DNA from: Streptomyces sp. NRRL S-37
Lineage (GTDB): Bacteria; Actinomycetota; Actinomycetes; Streptomycetales; Streptomycetaceae
NCBI RefSeq assembly: GCF_000721605.1
Contig: NZ_JOIZ01000012.1
Location: 1 to 64,000, forward strand
DNA length: 64,000 nucleotides
Reading direction: 5' to 3'
Part shown: one piece after another, positions 44,866 to 54,015 of the stretch
Layout: the number at the start of each line of letters is the position of its first letter
Numbering within the stretch: the stretch's first letter is position 1
The notes under the pieces: generated by a model
The model's input: the letters and a program-made list of their open reading frames with translations, nothing else
Told to the model about the DNA's origin: nothing
Databases searched by the model: none
Position numbers and translations under genes: made by a program

Positions 44866-45527
44866 CGATCCGTGTCCTGATCGTGGACGACCAGATGATG
44901 GTGCGCGAGGGCTTCTCGGTCCTGCTGGGCGCGATGCCCGACATCGAGGTCGTCGGCGAGGCCGTCAACGGCCGCGAGGCGGTGGAGCGGGTCCGCGAAC
45001 TCGCCCCCGACGTCGTCCTCATGGACATCCGCATGCCCGAGCTGAACGGCATCGAGGCGACCCGGGAGATCGTCGCCGCCGACAGCGCGGCGAAGGTCCT
45101 GGTGCTCACCACCTTCGACCTCGACGAGTACGTCTACCAGGCGCTGCGCGCGGGCGCCTCCGGCTTCCTCCTCAAGGACGCCTCCGCCCGCCAGCTCGCC
45201 GACGGGGTACGGGTCGTCGCGTCCGGCGAGGCGCTGCTCGCCCCGACGGTGACCAAGCGGCTGATCACCGAGTTCTCCAAGCTGTCCGAGGCCCCGCGCC
45301 TGATGCCGACCGCGCACGGGGCGTACGGGGAGCTGACCGAGCGGGAGACGGAGGTGCTGGTGCTGATCGCGCAGGGCCTGTCGAACTCCGAGATCGCCGG
45401 ACGGCTGGTGGTCGCCGAGTCCACGATCAAGACCCACGTCAGCCGCATCCTGGTGAAACTGGGCCTGCGGGACCGCACCCAGGCGGCGGTCTTCGCGTAC
45501 GAGGCGCGGCTGGTCACCCCCGGCTGA
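44862..45527 (+). CDS. NarL/LuxR response regulator (second pair)
   Basis: The product is 221 residues. The receiver has VDDQ, the phospho-Asp in VVLMDIRMPELNG, VLTTFD and FLLKDAS. The HTH is LTERETEVLVLIAQGLSNSEIAGRLVVAESTIKTHVSRI (C-terminal third). It overlaps the kinase stop (ATGA). The recognition helices of the two regulators are nearly identical (AEQTVKTHVGRI versus AESTIKTHVSRI), so shared DNA targets or crosstalk are possible. Confidence 0.95.
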   Translation: MTIRVLIVDDQMMVREGFSVLLGAMPDIEVVGEAVNGREAVERVRELAPDVVLMDIRMPELNGIEATREIVAADSAAKVLVLTTFDLDEYVYQALRAGASGFLLKDASARQLADGVRVVASGEALLAPTVTKRLITEFSKLSEAPRLMPTAHGAYGELTERETEVLVLIAQGLSNSEIAGRLVVAESTIKTHVSRILVKLGLRDRTQAAVFAYEARLVTPG

Positions 45528-45554
45528 CCCTGGTCAGGGGGCGGGGCGCCGGGC

Positions 45555-45560
45555 TACCGT
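45555..45560 (+). promoter_or_regulatory. -10 box TACCGT of leaderless P450 gene
   Basis: It lies exactly at -12 to -7 from ATG 45567, the same box and spacing as for the second kinase gene. Confidence 0.6.
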
Positions 45561-45566
45561 CCGTCC

Positions 45567-46790
45567 ATGGCAGCCCTTGACGCCCTCGCGTTCGACCCGT
45601 GGGACCCCGCGTTCGTCGCCGACCCGTATCCCGCCTACGCCGAGCTGCGGGACCAGGGCCGGGTGCGGTACTTCGAGCCCACGGACCAGTGGCTGGTCGC
45701 GCACCACGCGGACGTCTCGGCGCTGCTGCGTGACCGGCGCCTGGGACGGACGTACCAGCACCGCTTCACGCATGAGGAGTTCGGCCGCACCGCCCCGCCG
45801 CCGGAGCACGAGCCGTTCCACACCCTCAACGACCACGGCATGCTCGACCTCGAACCGCCGGACCACACCCGCATCCGCCGCCTGGTGTCGAAGGCGTTCA
45901 CCCCGCGCACCGTGGAGCGCCTCAGGCCGTACGTCACGCGTCTCGCGGACGACCTGGTCTCCGCACTGGTCGACGCGGGCGGCGGCGACCTCCTGAAGGA
46001 CGTCGCCGAGCCGCTGCCGGTCGCGGTGATCGCCGAGATGCTCGGCATCCCGGAGTCCGACCGGGCACCCCTGCGGCCCTGGTCGGCGGACATCTGCGGC
46101 ATGTACGAGCTGAACCCGCCGGAGGAGACGGCGGCGAGGGCGGTCCGGGCGTCGGTCGAGTTCTCCGACTACCTGCGCGGCCTGATCGCCGAACGCCGCA
46201 AGAACCCCGGCGACGACCTGATCTCCGGTCTGATCGCCGCCCACGACGAGGGCGACCGGCTCACCGAGCAGGAGATGATCTCCACCTGCGTCCTGCTGCT
46301 CAACGCGGGCCACGAGGCCACCGTGAACTCCACGGTCAACGGCTGGTGGGCGCTGTTCCGCCACCCCGACCAGCTCGCCGCCCTGCGCGCGGACCACTCC
46401 CTGGTCCCCACGGCGGTCGAGGAGCTGATGCGCTACGACACCCCGCTCCAGCTCTTCGAACGCTGGGTCCTCGACGAGATCGAGATCGACGGCCGGGTGA
46501 TCCCGAGGGGCGCGGAGATCGCGATGCTCTTCGGCTCCGCCAACCACGACCCGGCGGTCTTCACCGACCCGTCCCGCCTGGACCTCACCCGCCGCGACAA
46601 CCCGCACATCTCCTTCAGCGCCGGCATCCACTACTGCATCGGCGCCCCCCTGGCCCGTATCGAGCTGGCGGCGTCGATGACGGCCCTGCTGGAGAAGGCG
46701 CCGACGCTGCGGCTCGCGGCGGAGCCGCAGCGGAAGCCGAACTTCGTGATCAGGGGGCTGGAGGGGCTGGCCGTGGAAGTGGGTCGGTGA
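45567..46790 (+). CDS. Cytochrome P450 (class I, CYP107-like)
   Basis: The product is 407 residues, soluble bacterial type. The I-helix motif LLNAGHEATVNS is altered from the usual AGxET: AGHEA keeps the acidic residue but replaces the conserved Thr with Ala. The ExxR helix is EELMR, and the heme loop FSAGIHYCIGAPLAR has the axial Cys. The early residues DPYPAYAELRDQGRV and LNDHGMLDLEPPDHTRIRRLV are typical of the CYP107 clade. No ferredoxin gene is adjacent. The position matches what I recall for CYP107P1 in S. coelicolor. The substrate is unknown. Confidence 0.9.
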   Translation: MAALDALAFDPWDPAFVADPYPAYAELRDQGRVRYFEPTDQWLVAHHADVSALLRDRRLGRTYQHRFTHEEFGRTAPPPEHEPFHTLNDHGMLDLEPPDHTRIRRLVSKAFTPRTVERLRPYVTRLADDLVSALVDAGGGDLLKDVAEPLPVAVIAEMLGIPESDRAPLRPWSADICGMYELNPPEETAARAVRASVEFSDYLRGLIAERRKNPGDDLISGLIAAHDEGDRLTEQEMISTCVLLLNAGHEATVNSTVNGWWALFRHPDQLAALRADHSLVPTAVEELMRYDTPLQLFERWVLDEIEIDGRVIPRGAEIAMLFGSANHDPAVFTDPSRLDLTRRDNPHISFSAGIHYCIGAPLARIELAASMTALLEKAPTLRLAAEPQRKPNFVIRGLEGLAVEVGR

Positions 46791-46877
46791 TCACTCGTTC
46801 GGATGATCACCGGCCGACTTCCGGCGAGGGGCGTGGATGGCTCGTCAAGCTGGTGTCCGCCTGCGGAGGGAGGCACC

Positions 46878-47471
46878 ATGACAGTTATGGCAGAACGCGC
46901 GTCATCCCAGTTGTCGGTGGACATGTTCGAGCGGATCGCCGAGTTCGCCGAGCGTGAGGACGAGACCGTCAGGTTCGAGTTCATCAACGGACGGATCGGG
47001 CTCAGGAAAGTGACCAACGGCAATCACGGCGCGATCATCATGTGGCTGATCCGTCAGTGCATGCGGGCCAGGCCCGAACTCGATCTCAGCCCGGTGCAGG
47101 GGCTGAAGGTGGAGTCCTACCGCAAGGGCCGGGCCCTTCCGGACGCGGTACTCGCCCCCGTCGCCCACTTCGCCGGACAGGGGGACTGGGCGGACATCGA
47201 GGGCGTGCTGATGACCGTGGAGGTCACGTCCTTCGACTCGGACACGCACGCTCGCGACCGTGTGGAGAAGCCCCAGGCCTACGCCGAAGCCGGGATCCCC
47301 GTCTATCTGCTGATCGACCGCGACCGTCGCTCGATTCTTGTGCACAGCGACCCGCACCCAGTGGCCGGCTACCGGAACATCCAGAAGCGCCAGCTGGGCG
47401 ACAGGGTCGTGCTTCCCGAGCCCGTCGGTATCGAATTCGACGCCGAGGAGCTCAAGCCGTACATGGACTGA
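46878..47471 (+). CDS. Uma2-family (putative restriction-endonuclease-fold) protein 1
   Basis: The product is 197 residues, GGAGG before the ATG. The PD-(D/E)xK-like core is present: RFEFINGRIGLRKVTNGNHG, then ALPDAVLAPVAHF with the conserved Pro-Asp, TVEVTSFDSDTHARDRVEKPQAYAEAGIPVYLLIDRD (residues about 112-150) with the E-V and K-x-x-Y-A pair. Uma2 proteins are abundant in Streptomyces and cyanobacteria, often in many paralogues. Nuclease activity is predicted by fold but unproven. A second copy lies at 50654 and shares the N-terminus MTVMAER. Confidence 0.85.
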   Translation: MTVMAERASSQLSVDMFERIAEFAEREDETVRFEFINGRIGLRKVTNGNHGAIIMWLIRQCMRARPELDLSPVQGLKVESYRKGRALPDAVLAPVAHFAGQGDWADIEGVLMTVEVTSFDSDTHARDRVEKPQAYAEAGIPVYLLIDRDRRSILVHSDPHPVAGYRNIQKRQLGDRVVLPEPVGIEFDAEELKPYMD

Positions 47472-47480
47472 CGACCCCGG

Positions 47481-49085
47481 TCACGCCGTCATGTCCCTCC
47501 GCCGCAACCCGGCCAGCCCCGCCGCCACAAGTGTCACCGCGAGCGCCGTGAGGACCAGCACCGGCGCCCACGCCATCCCCCCGCCCGGCAGCTTCGGCAG
47601 ATGACCGAAGGGCGACAGGTCCAGCACCGCCTGCGGTACGTCCAGCGCCGGGCCGACCCAGCCGATCAGCAGCACCGCGCCGGCCACCCCCCACGCGGCC
47701 GTCGCCGCCCCGGGCACCAGCCCGTACAGCAGCACCGCGACCCCGCCGATCACCCACACCGCCGGGACCTGCACCAGACACGCGCCGAGGACCGCCCCCG
47801 CCCGCTCGCCGTGACCGAGCGCGAGCCCCGCCCCCGCGAGCAGCATCAGCAGCACCGACCCGCCGAACGCCACCACCAGGTGACCGGCCGCCCAGCGCAG
47901 CCGCCCGACCGCCCCCGCGAGCACCGGCTCCGCCCGCCCCGAGGTCTCCTCGCCGTGCAGCCGCAGCACCGACGCCACGATGTACAGGGCGGCCACCAGG
48001 CCCAGCATTCCGGCCATCGCCGCGAGGAACGCGTCCGTCAGCCCCGACTGCCCGCCCATCCGCCGGAAGATCTCCCGGGCGCCCTCGTTGTCACCGACCA
48101 GCTCGGCCGCCCCGTCCGCCATCCCGCCGTACACCAGCCCCGCCAGCAGGAACCCGATGCTCCAGCCGAGCACACCGCCCCGCTGCAGCCGCCACGCCAG
48201 CGCCCCCGCACCGTCCAGCCGCCCGGTGGCCGGTCCCGGACGGCTCGGCAGGAAGCTCATGCCGAGGTCCCGGCGGCCGGCGAGCGCGTACGCCACCGCC
48301 CCCTGCACCAGCGCCGCGCCCGCGAACAGCCCCAGCACCCACCACCGTTCACCGGCGAACGCCCGCAGGTTCGTCAGCCAGCCGAGCGGGGACGCCCAGG
48401 TCAGCGGCGACGAGCCGTCGTCGGTCGCCGAGTCGCCGGCCGCCCGCAGCACGAACGCCGCGCCCAGCACCGCCGCCGTCAGCCCCCGGGCGAGCCGCGC
48501 GCTCTCCGTCAGCTGGGCCACGATCGCCGCCGTCGTCGCGAAGACCATGCCCACGCCCGCGATCCCGAGCCCGAACGCCGCCGCTCCCGCCGCACCCTGA
48601 CCGGCCAGCCCCGCCGTCACCAGCAGCGCCAGCACCCCGTTCGCGACGGCCGCCGCGAGCAGCGCCGCCGTCAGCGACGCCCTGCGGCCCACCATCCCGG
48701 ACGCCACCATCTCCTGACGCCCGCTCTCCTCCTCGTCGCGGGTGTGCCGTACGACGACCAGCAGACCGGCCACGGCGGCCAGCGCCCCCGCGTACACCCC
48801 GGCCCGCCAGGCGGTCAGCGCGCCGAGGGAGTCGCCGAGGACGGGGCCGACCATCGCGCGCAGGGAGGAGCTGCCGGCCATCTGGCCGATGAGGTCGGCG
48901 CGTTCGGCCGGGGTGGCGTACAGGCCCTTGAGCGTGCTCGGCATGGACAGCACCATCAGGGCGTTCACCCCGACCCAGAGCGGGATCATCACCCGGTCCC
49001 GGCGCAGCGCGAAGCGCAGCAGGACGCCGGTGCCGGCGAGCTGTCGTGCGCTCGCGGGCCGTACGGCGAAGGCGGTGGCGCTCAT
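47481..49085 (-). CDS. ABC exporter permease (tetronasin-resistance-like)
   Basis: The product is 534 residues with about twelve hydrophobic segments in two similar halves, and the start [20 protein letters not shown]. The architecture is that of the polyketide/tetronasin-type drug exporter permeases that pair with a separate ATPase. ATGA overlaps the ATPase stop on the upstream side. Expression should be governed by the GbsR-type regulator divergently encoded at 50093. Confidence 0.85.
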   Translation of the reverse strand: MSATAFAVRPASARQLAGTGVLLRFALRRDRVMIPLWVGVNALMVLSMPSTLKGLYATPAERADLIGQMAGSSSLRAMVGPVLGDSLGALTAWRAGVYAGALAAVAGLLVVVRHTRDEEESGRQEMVASGMVGRRASLTAALLAAAVANGVLALLVTAGLAGQGAAGAAAFGLGIAGVGMVFATTAAIVAQLTESARLARGLTAAVLGAAFVLRAAGDSATDDGSSPLTWASPLGWLTNLRAFAGERWWVLGLFAGAALVQGAVAYALAGRRDLGMSFLPSRPGPATGRLDGAGALAWRLQRGGVLGWSIGFLLAGLVYGGMADGAAELVGDNEGAREIFRRMGGQSGLTDAFLAAMAGMLGLVAALYIVASVLRLHGEETSGRAEPVLAGAVGRLRWAAGHLVVAFGGSVLLMLLAGAGLALGHGERAGAVLGACLVQVPAVWVIGGVAVLLYGLVPGAATAAWGVAGAVLLIGWVGPALDVPQAVLDLSPFGHLPKLPGGGMAWAPVLVLTALAVTLVAAGLAGLRRRDMTA

Positions 49086-49978
49086 CGGGCGGTCACCTCG
49101 TCCTGGTAGTGCCGCAGGAAGAGTTCCTCCAGCGTCGGCGGGGTGGACGTCAGCGAGCGCACGCCCGACTCGCTCAGCGAGCGCAGCACCGCGTCCAGCT
49201 TGTCGGTGTCGACCTGGAGGCGGACCCGGCGCCCCCGCACGTCGAGGTCGTGCACGCCGGGCAGCGCGGCGAGGCCGTTGGGCGGGCCGGCGAGTTCGGC
49301 GCTCACGCTCGTCCGGGTCAGATGCCGCAGCTCGGCGAGCGAACCGCTCTCCACCGTGACCCCCTTGCGGATGATGCTGACCCGGTCGCACAGCTCCTCC
49401 ACCTCGCTGAGGATGTGCGAGGACAGCAGCACGGTCCGCCCGCGCTCCCGCTCCTCGGCGACACAGCGCTGGAAGACCTCCTCCATCAGCGGGTCCAGGC
49501 CGGACGTCGGCTCGTCGAGGATCAGCAGGTCGACGTCGGAGGCGAACGCCGCCACCAGGGCGACCTTCTGCCGGTTGCCCTTGGAGTACGTGCGGCCCTT
49601 CTTCGTCGGGTCCAGCTCGAACCGCTCGGTCAGCTCGGCGCGGCGGTGCGGGTCCAGGCCGCCGCGCAGCCTGCCGTACAGGTCGATGACCTCGCCCCCG
49701 GAGAGGTTGCGCCACAGCGTCACGTCACCGGGGACGTAGGCGATCCGGCGGTGGATCTCCACGGCGTCCGTCCACGGGTCCCGGCCGAGCACCTGGGCGG
49801 CACCGGAGTCGGCGCGCAGCAGGCCGAGCAGGACGCGGATGGTGGTGGACTTCCCGGAGCCGTTGGGGCCGAGGAAGCCGTGGACCTCGCCGGTCTCGAC
49901 GCTCAGGTCGAGACCGTCCAGTGCGTGGGTCCGGCCGAACGACTTGTGCAGTCCGGACACGGTGATGGCCTTCGTCAT
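49082..49978 (-). CDS. ABC exporter ATP-binding protein
   Basis: The product is 298 residues: Walker [12 protein letters not shown]-loop region [10 protein letters not shown], signature [11 protein letters not shown] (the drug-exporter variant of LSGGQ), Walker [14 protein letters not shown]-loop SSHIL. A C-terminal regulatory extension of about 80 residues follows. It powers the permease encoded 4 bases downstream. The ATG has GGAG at 2 bases and a TACGTT -10 box at -13, so the mRNA leader is very short or absent. Confidence 0.92.
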   Translation of the reverse strand: MTKAITVSGLHKSFGRTHALDGLDLSVETGEVHGFLGPNGSGKSTTIRVLLGLLRADSGAAQVLGRDPWTDAVEIHRRIAYVPGDVTLWRNLSGGEVIDLYGRLRGGLDPHRRAELTERFELDPTKKGRTYSKGNRQKVALVAAFASDVDLLILDEPTSGLDPLMEEVFQRCVAEERERGRTVLLSSHILSEVEELCDRVSIIRKGVTVESGSLAELRHLTRTSVSAELAGPPNGLAALPGVHDLDVRGRRVRLQVDTDKLDAVLRSLSESGVRSLTSTPPTLEELFLRHYQDEVTAR

Positions 49979-49985
49979 GCTCCGG

Positions 49986-50028
49986 AACGTACGCTTCTTT
50001 TAGAAATTTGTGAAGTTAAGGAAGCGTA
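49986..50028. promoter_or_regulatory. Divergent operator between ABC exporter and GbsR-type regulator
   Basis: TACGCTTC (49990-49997) and GAAGCGTA (50021-50028) form a perfect 8-bp inverted repeat separated by 23 AT-rich bases. The left arm abuts the -10 box (TACGTT on the minus strand, 49986-49991) of the exporter, so binding would shut it off. The AT content stands out sharply from the surroundings. Confidence 0.75.
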
Positions 50029-50040
50029 TAAATCGACGGC

Positions 50041-50085
50041 TAGACTTGATTCATGGCATCCACGGCGCCTGAGCAGGGGAGATGA
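50041..50085 (+). promoter_or_regulatory. -10 box TAGACT and leaderless ten-codon upstream ORF
   Basis: TAGACT (50041-50046) lies exactly at -12 to -7 from an ATG at 50053, which opens a ten-codon frame (MASTAPEQGR, stop at 50083-50085). The frame ends 8 bases before the regulator ATG and is not in phase with it. It may be a leader peptide or simply a 40-base leader. Confidence 0.4.
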
Positions 50086-50092
50086 TCGGATC

Positions 50093-50605
50093 ATGGCGGA
50101 ACCGAGTGGCGCGGCCCGGGATCCGGAGGCGGTCTCACGGTTCGTCGAGCACTTCGCGGCGCAGCTGGTCGAGGCCGGGATGCAGCGCATGCCCGCCCGC
50201 GTCTTCGGGGCCCTGCTCGCGTCCGACGCCGGGGCCCTGACCTCCGCCGAACTGGGTGAACAGCTCCAGATCTCACCGGCCGCGGTCTCCGGCGCGGTGC
50301 GCTACCTGTCCCAGGTCCACATGGTGTCCCGCGAGCGCGAGCCGGGCTCCCGCCGGGAGCGGTACCGGGTCCACGGCGACCAGTGGTACGAGGCGCTCAC
50401 CAACCGCGAGGCCGTCATCAAGCGCTGGGAGGACGCGCTGCGGGACGGCGTCACCAGCCTGGGTGCGGACACCCCGGCGGGGCGGCGGCTGGAGGAGACG
50501 CTGGCCTTCTTCGAGTTCGTGGAGAAGGAGGTCGAGGCGATGATGGGGCGCTGGCGGGTGCACCGGGAGGAGCGGTTCGGAGAGCGGCCGCAGAAGCGTA
50601 ACTGA
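50093..50605 (+). CDS. GbsR/MarR-family transcriptional regulator
   Basis: The product is 170 residues. The winged HTH (MPARVFGALLASDAGALTSAELGEQLQISPAAVSGAVRYLSQV, residues about 33-75) is followed by the wing EREPGSRRERYRVHGDQWYEAL and a C-terminal helix bundle used for dimerisation. Its position back-to-back with the ABC exporter, with a palindromic operator between them, makes it the probable local repressor of that exporter and of itself. Confidence 0.88.
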   Translation: MAEPSGAARDPEAVSRFVEHFAAQLVEAGMQRMPARVFGALLASDAGALTSAELGEQLQISPAAVSGAVRYLSQVHMVSREREPGSRRERYRVHGDQWYEALTNREAVIKRWEDALRDGVTSLGADTPAGRRLEETLAFFEFVEKEVEAMMGRWRVHREERFGERPQKRN

Positions 50606-50653
50606 TCGGATACTCTGAGTGGTGGCTGGTCCGCTTCCAGGGGAGGGCGCATC

Positions 50654-51271
50654 ATGACAGTCATGGCTGAGCGACCGACGATAAACGGCACCGAGCCCAA
50701 CAGCTTCGAGGGCCTGCTGAGGACACTCGACGAACTGGACGTGCCCGACGGCTACAAGGCCGAGATCATCAGGGGGAACATCGTCGTGTCGCCGTGGTCG
50801 AAGGCGTTCTACCTCGATGTCATGGAGCTGGTGTGTGAGCAGCTTCGGCCATACCTCCCTGAGGAGCACCGGATCAGTTACGGTCCTTTCCTGTACGTGT
50901 TTCCAGGCGTGGAGCGCGCGTACGGGCCCGACATCCACGTGGCGCATCGAGGTGTCAGCCGGAGTACCAGCAATCACCTGGACGGGGAAGCTCTCTCCTT
51001 CGTCGCCGAACTGACCTCGTCCTCCACCCGGAACGACGACCTGACCGACAAGGTCGAGACCTACGGAAAGGCGGGCGTCCCCATCTATCTCCTCCTCGAC
51101 ATGCAGGAGGAACAGGCCACGGTCTTCTCGATGCCCTCCGCCAAGGGCTACGAGGCCCGCTGCTCCAAGCCGTTCGGTGAGAAGCTGCCCATTCCGGCGC
51201 CATTCGGCTGCGTCCTGGACACCACCGAGTTCAAGGCCCCTGAAGCGTCCGCTACCCCACCGGCACCGTAA
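50654..51271 (+). CDS. Uma2-family protein 2
   Basis: The product is 205 residues, GGGGAGG upstream. It is again a PD-(D/E)xK-like Uma2 core: YKAEIIRGNIVVSPWSKAF, the Pro-Asp site GPDIHVAHRG, FVAELTSSSTRNDDLTDKVETYGKAGVPIYLLLDMQE (about residues 118-153, E..K). The first seven residues, MTVMAER, equal those of the Uma2 protein at 46878. The last 20 bases overlap the end of the convergent lipid-kinase-like gene. Confidence 0.85.
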   Translation: MTVMAERPTINGTEPNSFEGLLRTLDELDVPDGYKAEIIRGNIVVSPWSKAFYLDVMELVCEQLRPYLPEEHRISYGPFLYVFPGVERAYGPDIHVAHRGVSRSTSNHLDGEALSFVAELTSSSTRNDDLTDKVETYGKAGVPIYLLLDMQEEQATVFSMPSAKGYEARCSKPFGEKLPIPAPFGCVLDTTEFKAPEASATPPAP

Positions 51272-52124
51272 GCCCCCACGCCCCCTCCCGCACCACCCAC
51301 GTCCGCGTCCGCACCGGTCCCGACACCGCCGCGTCCGCGCGATAGCGGAAGTGCGCGCCCGACACGGTCACCGTCCGCCCCTCGGCCGACAGCGGGGACG
51401 CCTCCGCCCCCACCGACGCCGGACGCACCTCCACCCGCGCCGCCCCGGAGACGCCGGGCACCACCGAGACGCCCTCCACCGGCTGCCCCAGATCGACGAG
51501 CGTCTCCCCGTCGACCTCCACCCGCAGCCGCGCCGGCCCCGCCCCGGGGGCGGAGACGACCCCGGACGGCCGCGCCGGCACCAGGGTCCGCACCAGCGAC
51601 CGGCACGTCCGCAGCCACGGGCGCCCCGCCCCGCCGTCCGCCTCCCGCACCCGTGCCGTGCCGCCGAGCGGCGGGATCCGCAGCGCGCCGAGCACCACCC
51701 CGTCGCTGTCGTCCACCAGCAGGTCCATCCGCCGCTCCGCCCCGTCCAGTACCGCCCGCGCCGCCGCCACCGCGCCCGCCGGCACCCCCAGCGACCGGGC
51801 GAGGGAGACCGCGCCCCCCACCGGCACCAGGGACAGGGCGCAGTCGGCCAGCTCCCGCCGCCGGTGCAGCAGCGTCACCGCCCGCACCAGGGCCCGGTCG
51901 TCGCCCACCACCACCGGCCGCCGCGACCCACGCCGCGCCAGCGCCCGCGCGAACTCCTCCGGACCGTCCGGCAGGCACACCTTCGTGCCCGCCGCACCCG
52001 CGCTGAGTACGTCCTTCGCGATCCGCACGGACTCGCCGTCCGCCCGTCGGGCGACCGGGTCGATGACCACCAGGAGCTGATCGGACGTCGCGGAGAAGGT
52101 CCTGGAAGTCGCCACCTCGGCCAT
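51252..52124 (-). CDS. Diacylglycerol/sphingosine-kinase-like protein with degenerate catalytic motif
   Basis: The product is 290 residues; GAGG precedes the ATG. The overall pattern follows the DAGK catalytic fold: N-terminal nucleotide region QLLVVIDPVARRADGES, then RPVVVGDDRALVRAVTLLHRRRELADCALSLVPVGGAVSLARSLGVP (residues about 70-115). The hallmark GGDGT is GDDRA and PLGTGNDxAR is PVGGAVSLAR, so the ATP-phosphate loop is lost. The C-terminal beta domain (VEVDGETLVDLGQ...) is retained. It is probably a non-catalytic lipid-binding relative. Confidence 0.7.
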   Translation of the reverse strand: MAEVATSRTFSATSDQLLVVIDPVARRADGESVRIAKDVLSAGAAGTKVCLPDGPEEFARALARRGSRRPVVVGDDRALVRAVTLLHRRRELADCALSLVPVGGAVSLARSLGVPAGAVAAARAVLDGAERRMDLLVDDSDGVVLGALRIPPLGGTARVREADGGAGRPWLRTCRSLVRTLVPARPSGVVSAPGAGPARLRVEVDGETLVDLGQPVEGVSVVPGVSGAARVEVRPASVGAEASPLSAEGRTVTVSGAHFRYRADAAVSGPVRTRTWVVREGAWGLTVPVG

Positions 52125-52157
52125 GCCTCGCTTCCTCGGGTAGCATCTTTGTGCAAG

Positions 52158-52185
52158 AGCCCCTTGCGCTATTGCGCCAGGGGCT
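52158..52185 (+). promoter_or_regulatory. Hairpin in the purA leader
   Basis: AGCCCCT-t-GCGC pairs with GCGC-c-AGGGGCT (11 of 12 bp, TATT loop), followed by TCGTCTATT. A TAGCAT at 52141-52146 could be the purA -10 box, placing the hairpin at the extreme 5' end of a roughly 155-base leader. An attenuator-like or RNA-stabilising role is possible. Confidence 0.45.
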
Positions 52186-52308
52186 TCGTCTATTCCGGGG
52201 CATCCGGTCCGACGGTGGCGGCCAACGACGGTCGCGGTGTACGTGGCGGAAACCCACCGCATACGCCCTCGACCATGGACATGCCCCGCCCGGAAGGGGT
52301 GTACGCGC

Positions 52309-53592
52309 GTGCCCGCACTTGTGCTGCTCGGTGCTCAGTGGGGTGACGAAGGCAAGGGAAAGGCGACGGACCTGCTCGGTGGTTCCGTCGACTATGTGGT
52401 GCGCTACCAGGGCGGCAACAACGCCGGCCACACGGTAGTCGTGGGTGACCAGAAGTACGCCCTCCACCTGCTCCCTTCCGGAATCCTGTCTCCCGGCTGC
52501 ACGCCGGTCATCGGCAACGGCGTCGTCGTCGACCCGTCGGTCCTGCTCTCCGAGCTGAGCGGTCTGAACGAGCGCGGCGTCGACACGTCGAAGCTCCTGA
52601 TCAGCGGAAACGCTCACATCATCACGCCGTACAACGTGACGGTGGACAAGGTGACCGAGCGCTTCCTCGGCAAGCGCAAGATCGGCACCACGGGCCGGGG
52701 CATCGGCCCGACCTACGCCGACAAGATCAACCGTGTCGGTATCCGCGTCCAGGACCTGTACGACGAGTCGATCCTCACCCAGAAGGTCGAAGCGGCCCTC
52801 GACGCCAAGAACCAGATGCTCACCAAGCTCTACAACCGGCGCGCGATCGCCGTGGAGCAGGTGGTCGAGGAGCTGCTCGGCTACGCCGACAAGCTCGCCC
52901 CGTACGTCGCCGACACGGTGCTGGTGCTCAACGAGGCGCTGGAGCAGGACAAGGTGGTCCTCTTCGAGGGCGGCCAGGGCACGCTCCTCGACATCGACCA
53001 CGGCACGTACCCCTTCGTCACCTCCTCCAACCCGACCGCGGGCGGTGCCTGCACGGGCTCGGGCGTGGGCCCGACGAAGATCAGCCGGGTCATCGGCATC
53101 CTCAAGGCGTACACCACCCGCGTCGGCGCCGGACCGTTCCCGACGGAGCTGTTCGACGAGGACGGCGAGGCGCTGCGCCGCATCGGCGGCGAACGCGGTG
53201 TCACCACCGGCCGCGACCGGCGCTGCGGCTGGTTCGACGCGGTGATCGCCCGCTACGCCACCCGCGTCAACGGCCTCACCGACTTCTTCCTCACCAAGCT
53301 CGACGTCCTCACCGGCTGGGAGCAGATCCCGGTCTGTGTGGCCTACGAGATCGACGGCAAGCGGGTCGAGGAGCTGCCGTACTCGCAGACGGACTTCCAC
53401 CACGCGAAGCCGGTCTACGAGATGCTGCCGGGCTGGTCCGAGGACATCAGCAAGGCGAAGTCGTTCTCCGACCTGCCGAAGAACGCCCAGGCGTACGTCA
53501 AGGCCCTGGAGGAGATGTCCGGCGCCCCGATCTCCGCGATCGGCGTGGGCCCGGGCCGCGACGAGACGATCGAGATCAACTCGTTCCTGTAG
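52309..53592 (+). CDS. purA: Adenylosuccinate synthetase
   Basis: The enzyme has 427 residues. It makes adenylosuccinate from IMP, Asp and GTP in AMP synthesis. GTG 52309 follows GAAGGGG and gives [24 protein letters not shown], containing the P-loop GDEGKGK with the catalytic Asp and the IMP-site NNAGHT. The GTP-specificity region [11 protein letters not shown] and the C-terminal [10 protein letters not shown] are also standard. The gene is monocistronic with terminator. Confidence 0.97.
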   Translation: MPALVLLGAQWGDEGKGKATDLLGGSVDYVVRYQGGNNAGHTVVVGDQKYALHLLPSGILSPGCTPVIGNGVVVDPSVLLSELSGLNERGVDTSKLLISGNAHIITPYNVTVDKVTERFLGKRKIGTTGRGIGPTYADKINRVGIRVQDLYDESILTQKVEAALDAKNQMLTKLYNRRAIAVEQVVEELLGYADKLAPYVADTVLVLNEALEQDKVVLFEGGQGTLLDIDHGTYPFVTSSNPTAGGACTGSGVGPTKISRVIGILKAYTTRVGAGPFPTELFDEDGEALRRIGGERGVTTGRDRRCGWFDAVIARYATRVNGLTDFFLTKLDVLTGWEQIPVCVAYEIDGKRVEELPYSQTDFHHAKPVYEMLPGWSEDISKAKSFSDLPKNAQAYVKALEEMSGAPISAIGVGPGRDETIEINSFL

Positions 53593-53610
53593 GAGCACCC
53601 GTTCCGGCCG

Positions 53611-53644
53611 GCCACCGGCGTTCCTCGACGAGGGCGCCGGTGGC
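53611..53644 (+). terminator. purA terminator
   Basis: GCCACCGGCG (53611-53620) pairs with CGCCGGTGGC (53635-53644), and the loop contains an additional CCTCG-A-CGAGG stem. Confidence 0.85.
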
Positions 53645-53715
53645 TTCGTCGTCACGGGCATATCCTGACATTCAGTGCGTGCATCGACCGGAAGAGCCGG
53701 AAGAGGGTGAGTGCG

Positions 53716-54006
53716 ATGCGCGTGATGCTCAAGGCGACACTGGACACCGAGAAGGCGAACGAGCTGCTCCGCGGCGGGAAGATGGCCGAGGAGGTCAAGG
53801 GGATCCTCGACCGGTTGCGGCCGGAGGCGGCCTACTTCGGTCCGCTCGGCGGGCGGCGGACGATGCTGCTGGTCGTCCACATGCAGGACAGCTCGGAGGT
53901 GCCCCCGGTGGGCGAACCGTTCTTCACCCACCTGAACGCCCAGGTGGAGATGTGCCCCGTCATGAACGCGGAGGACCTCCAGAAGGGGCTCTCCCAGCTG
54001 GGCTGA
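53716..54006 (+). CDS. Conserved small protein, family not recognised
   Basis: The product is 96 residues. ATG 53716 has GAGGG 8 bases upstream, and GTG 53707 is an alternative. A compact alpha/beta pattern is visible (RVMLKATLDTEKANELLRGG, EVKGILDRLRPEAAYFGPLGGRRTMLLVVHMQDSSE in the middle), with a ferredoxin-like strand-helix-strand feel and a single Cys near the end (EMCPVM). The style resembles the ABM or DUF3303 groups but I cannot assign it. TATCCT around 53660 is a plausible -10 box. Confidence 0.7.
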   Translation: MRVMLKATLDTEKANELLRGGKMAEEVKGILDRLRPEAAYFGPLGGRRTMLLVVHMQDSSEVPPVGEPFFTHLNAQVEMCPVMNAEDLQKGLSQLG

Positions 54007-54015
54007 TCCCTGCCG

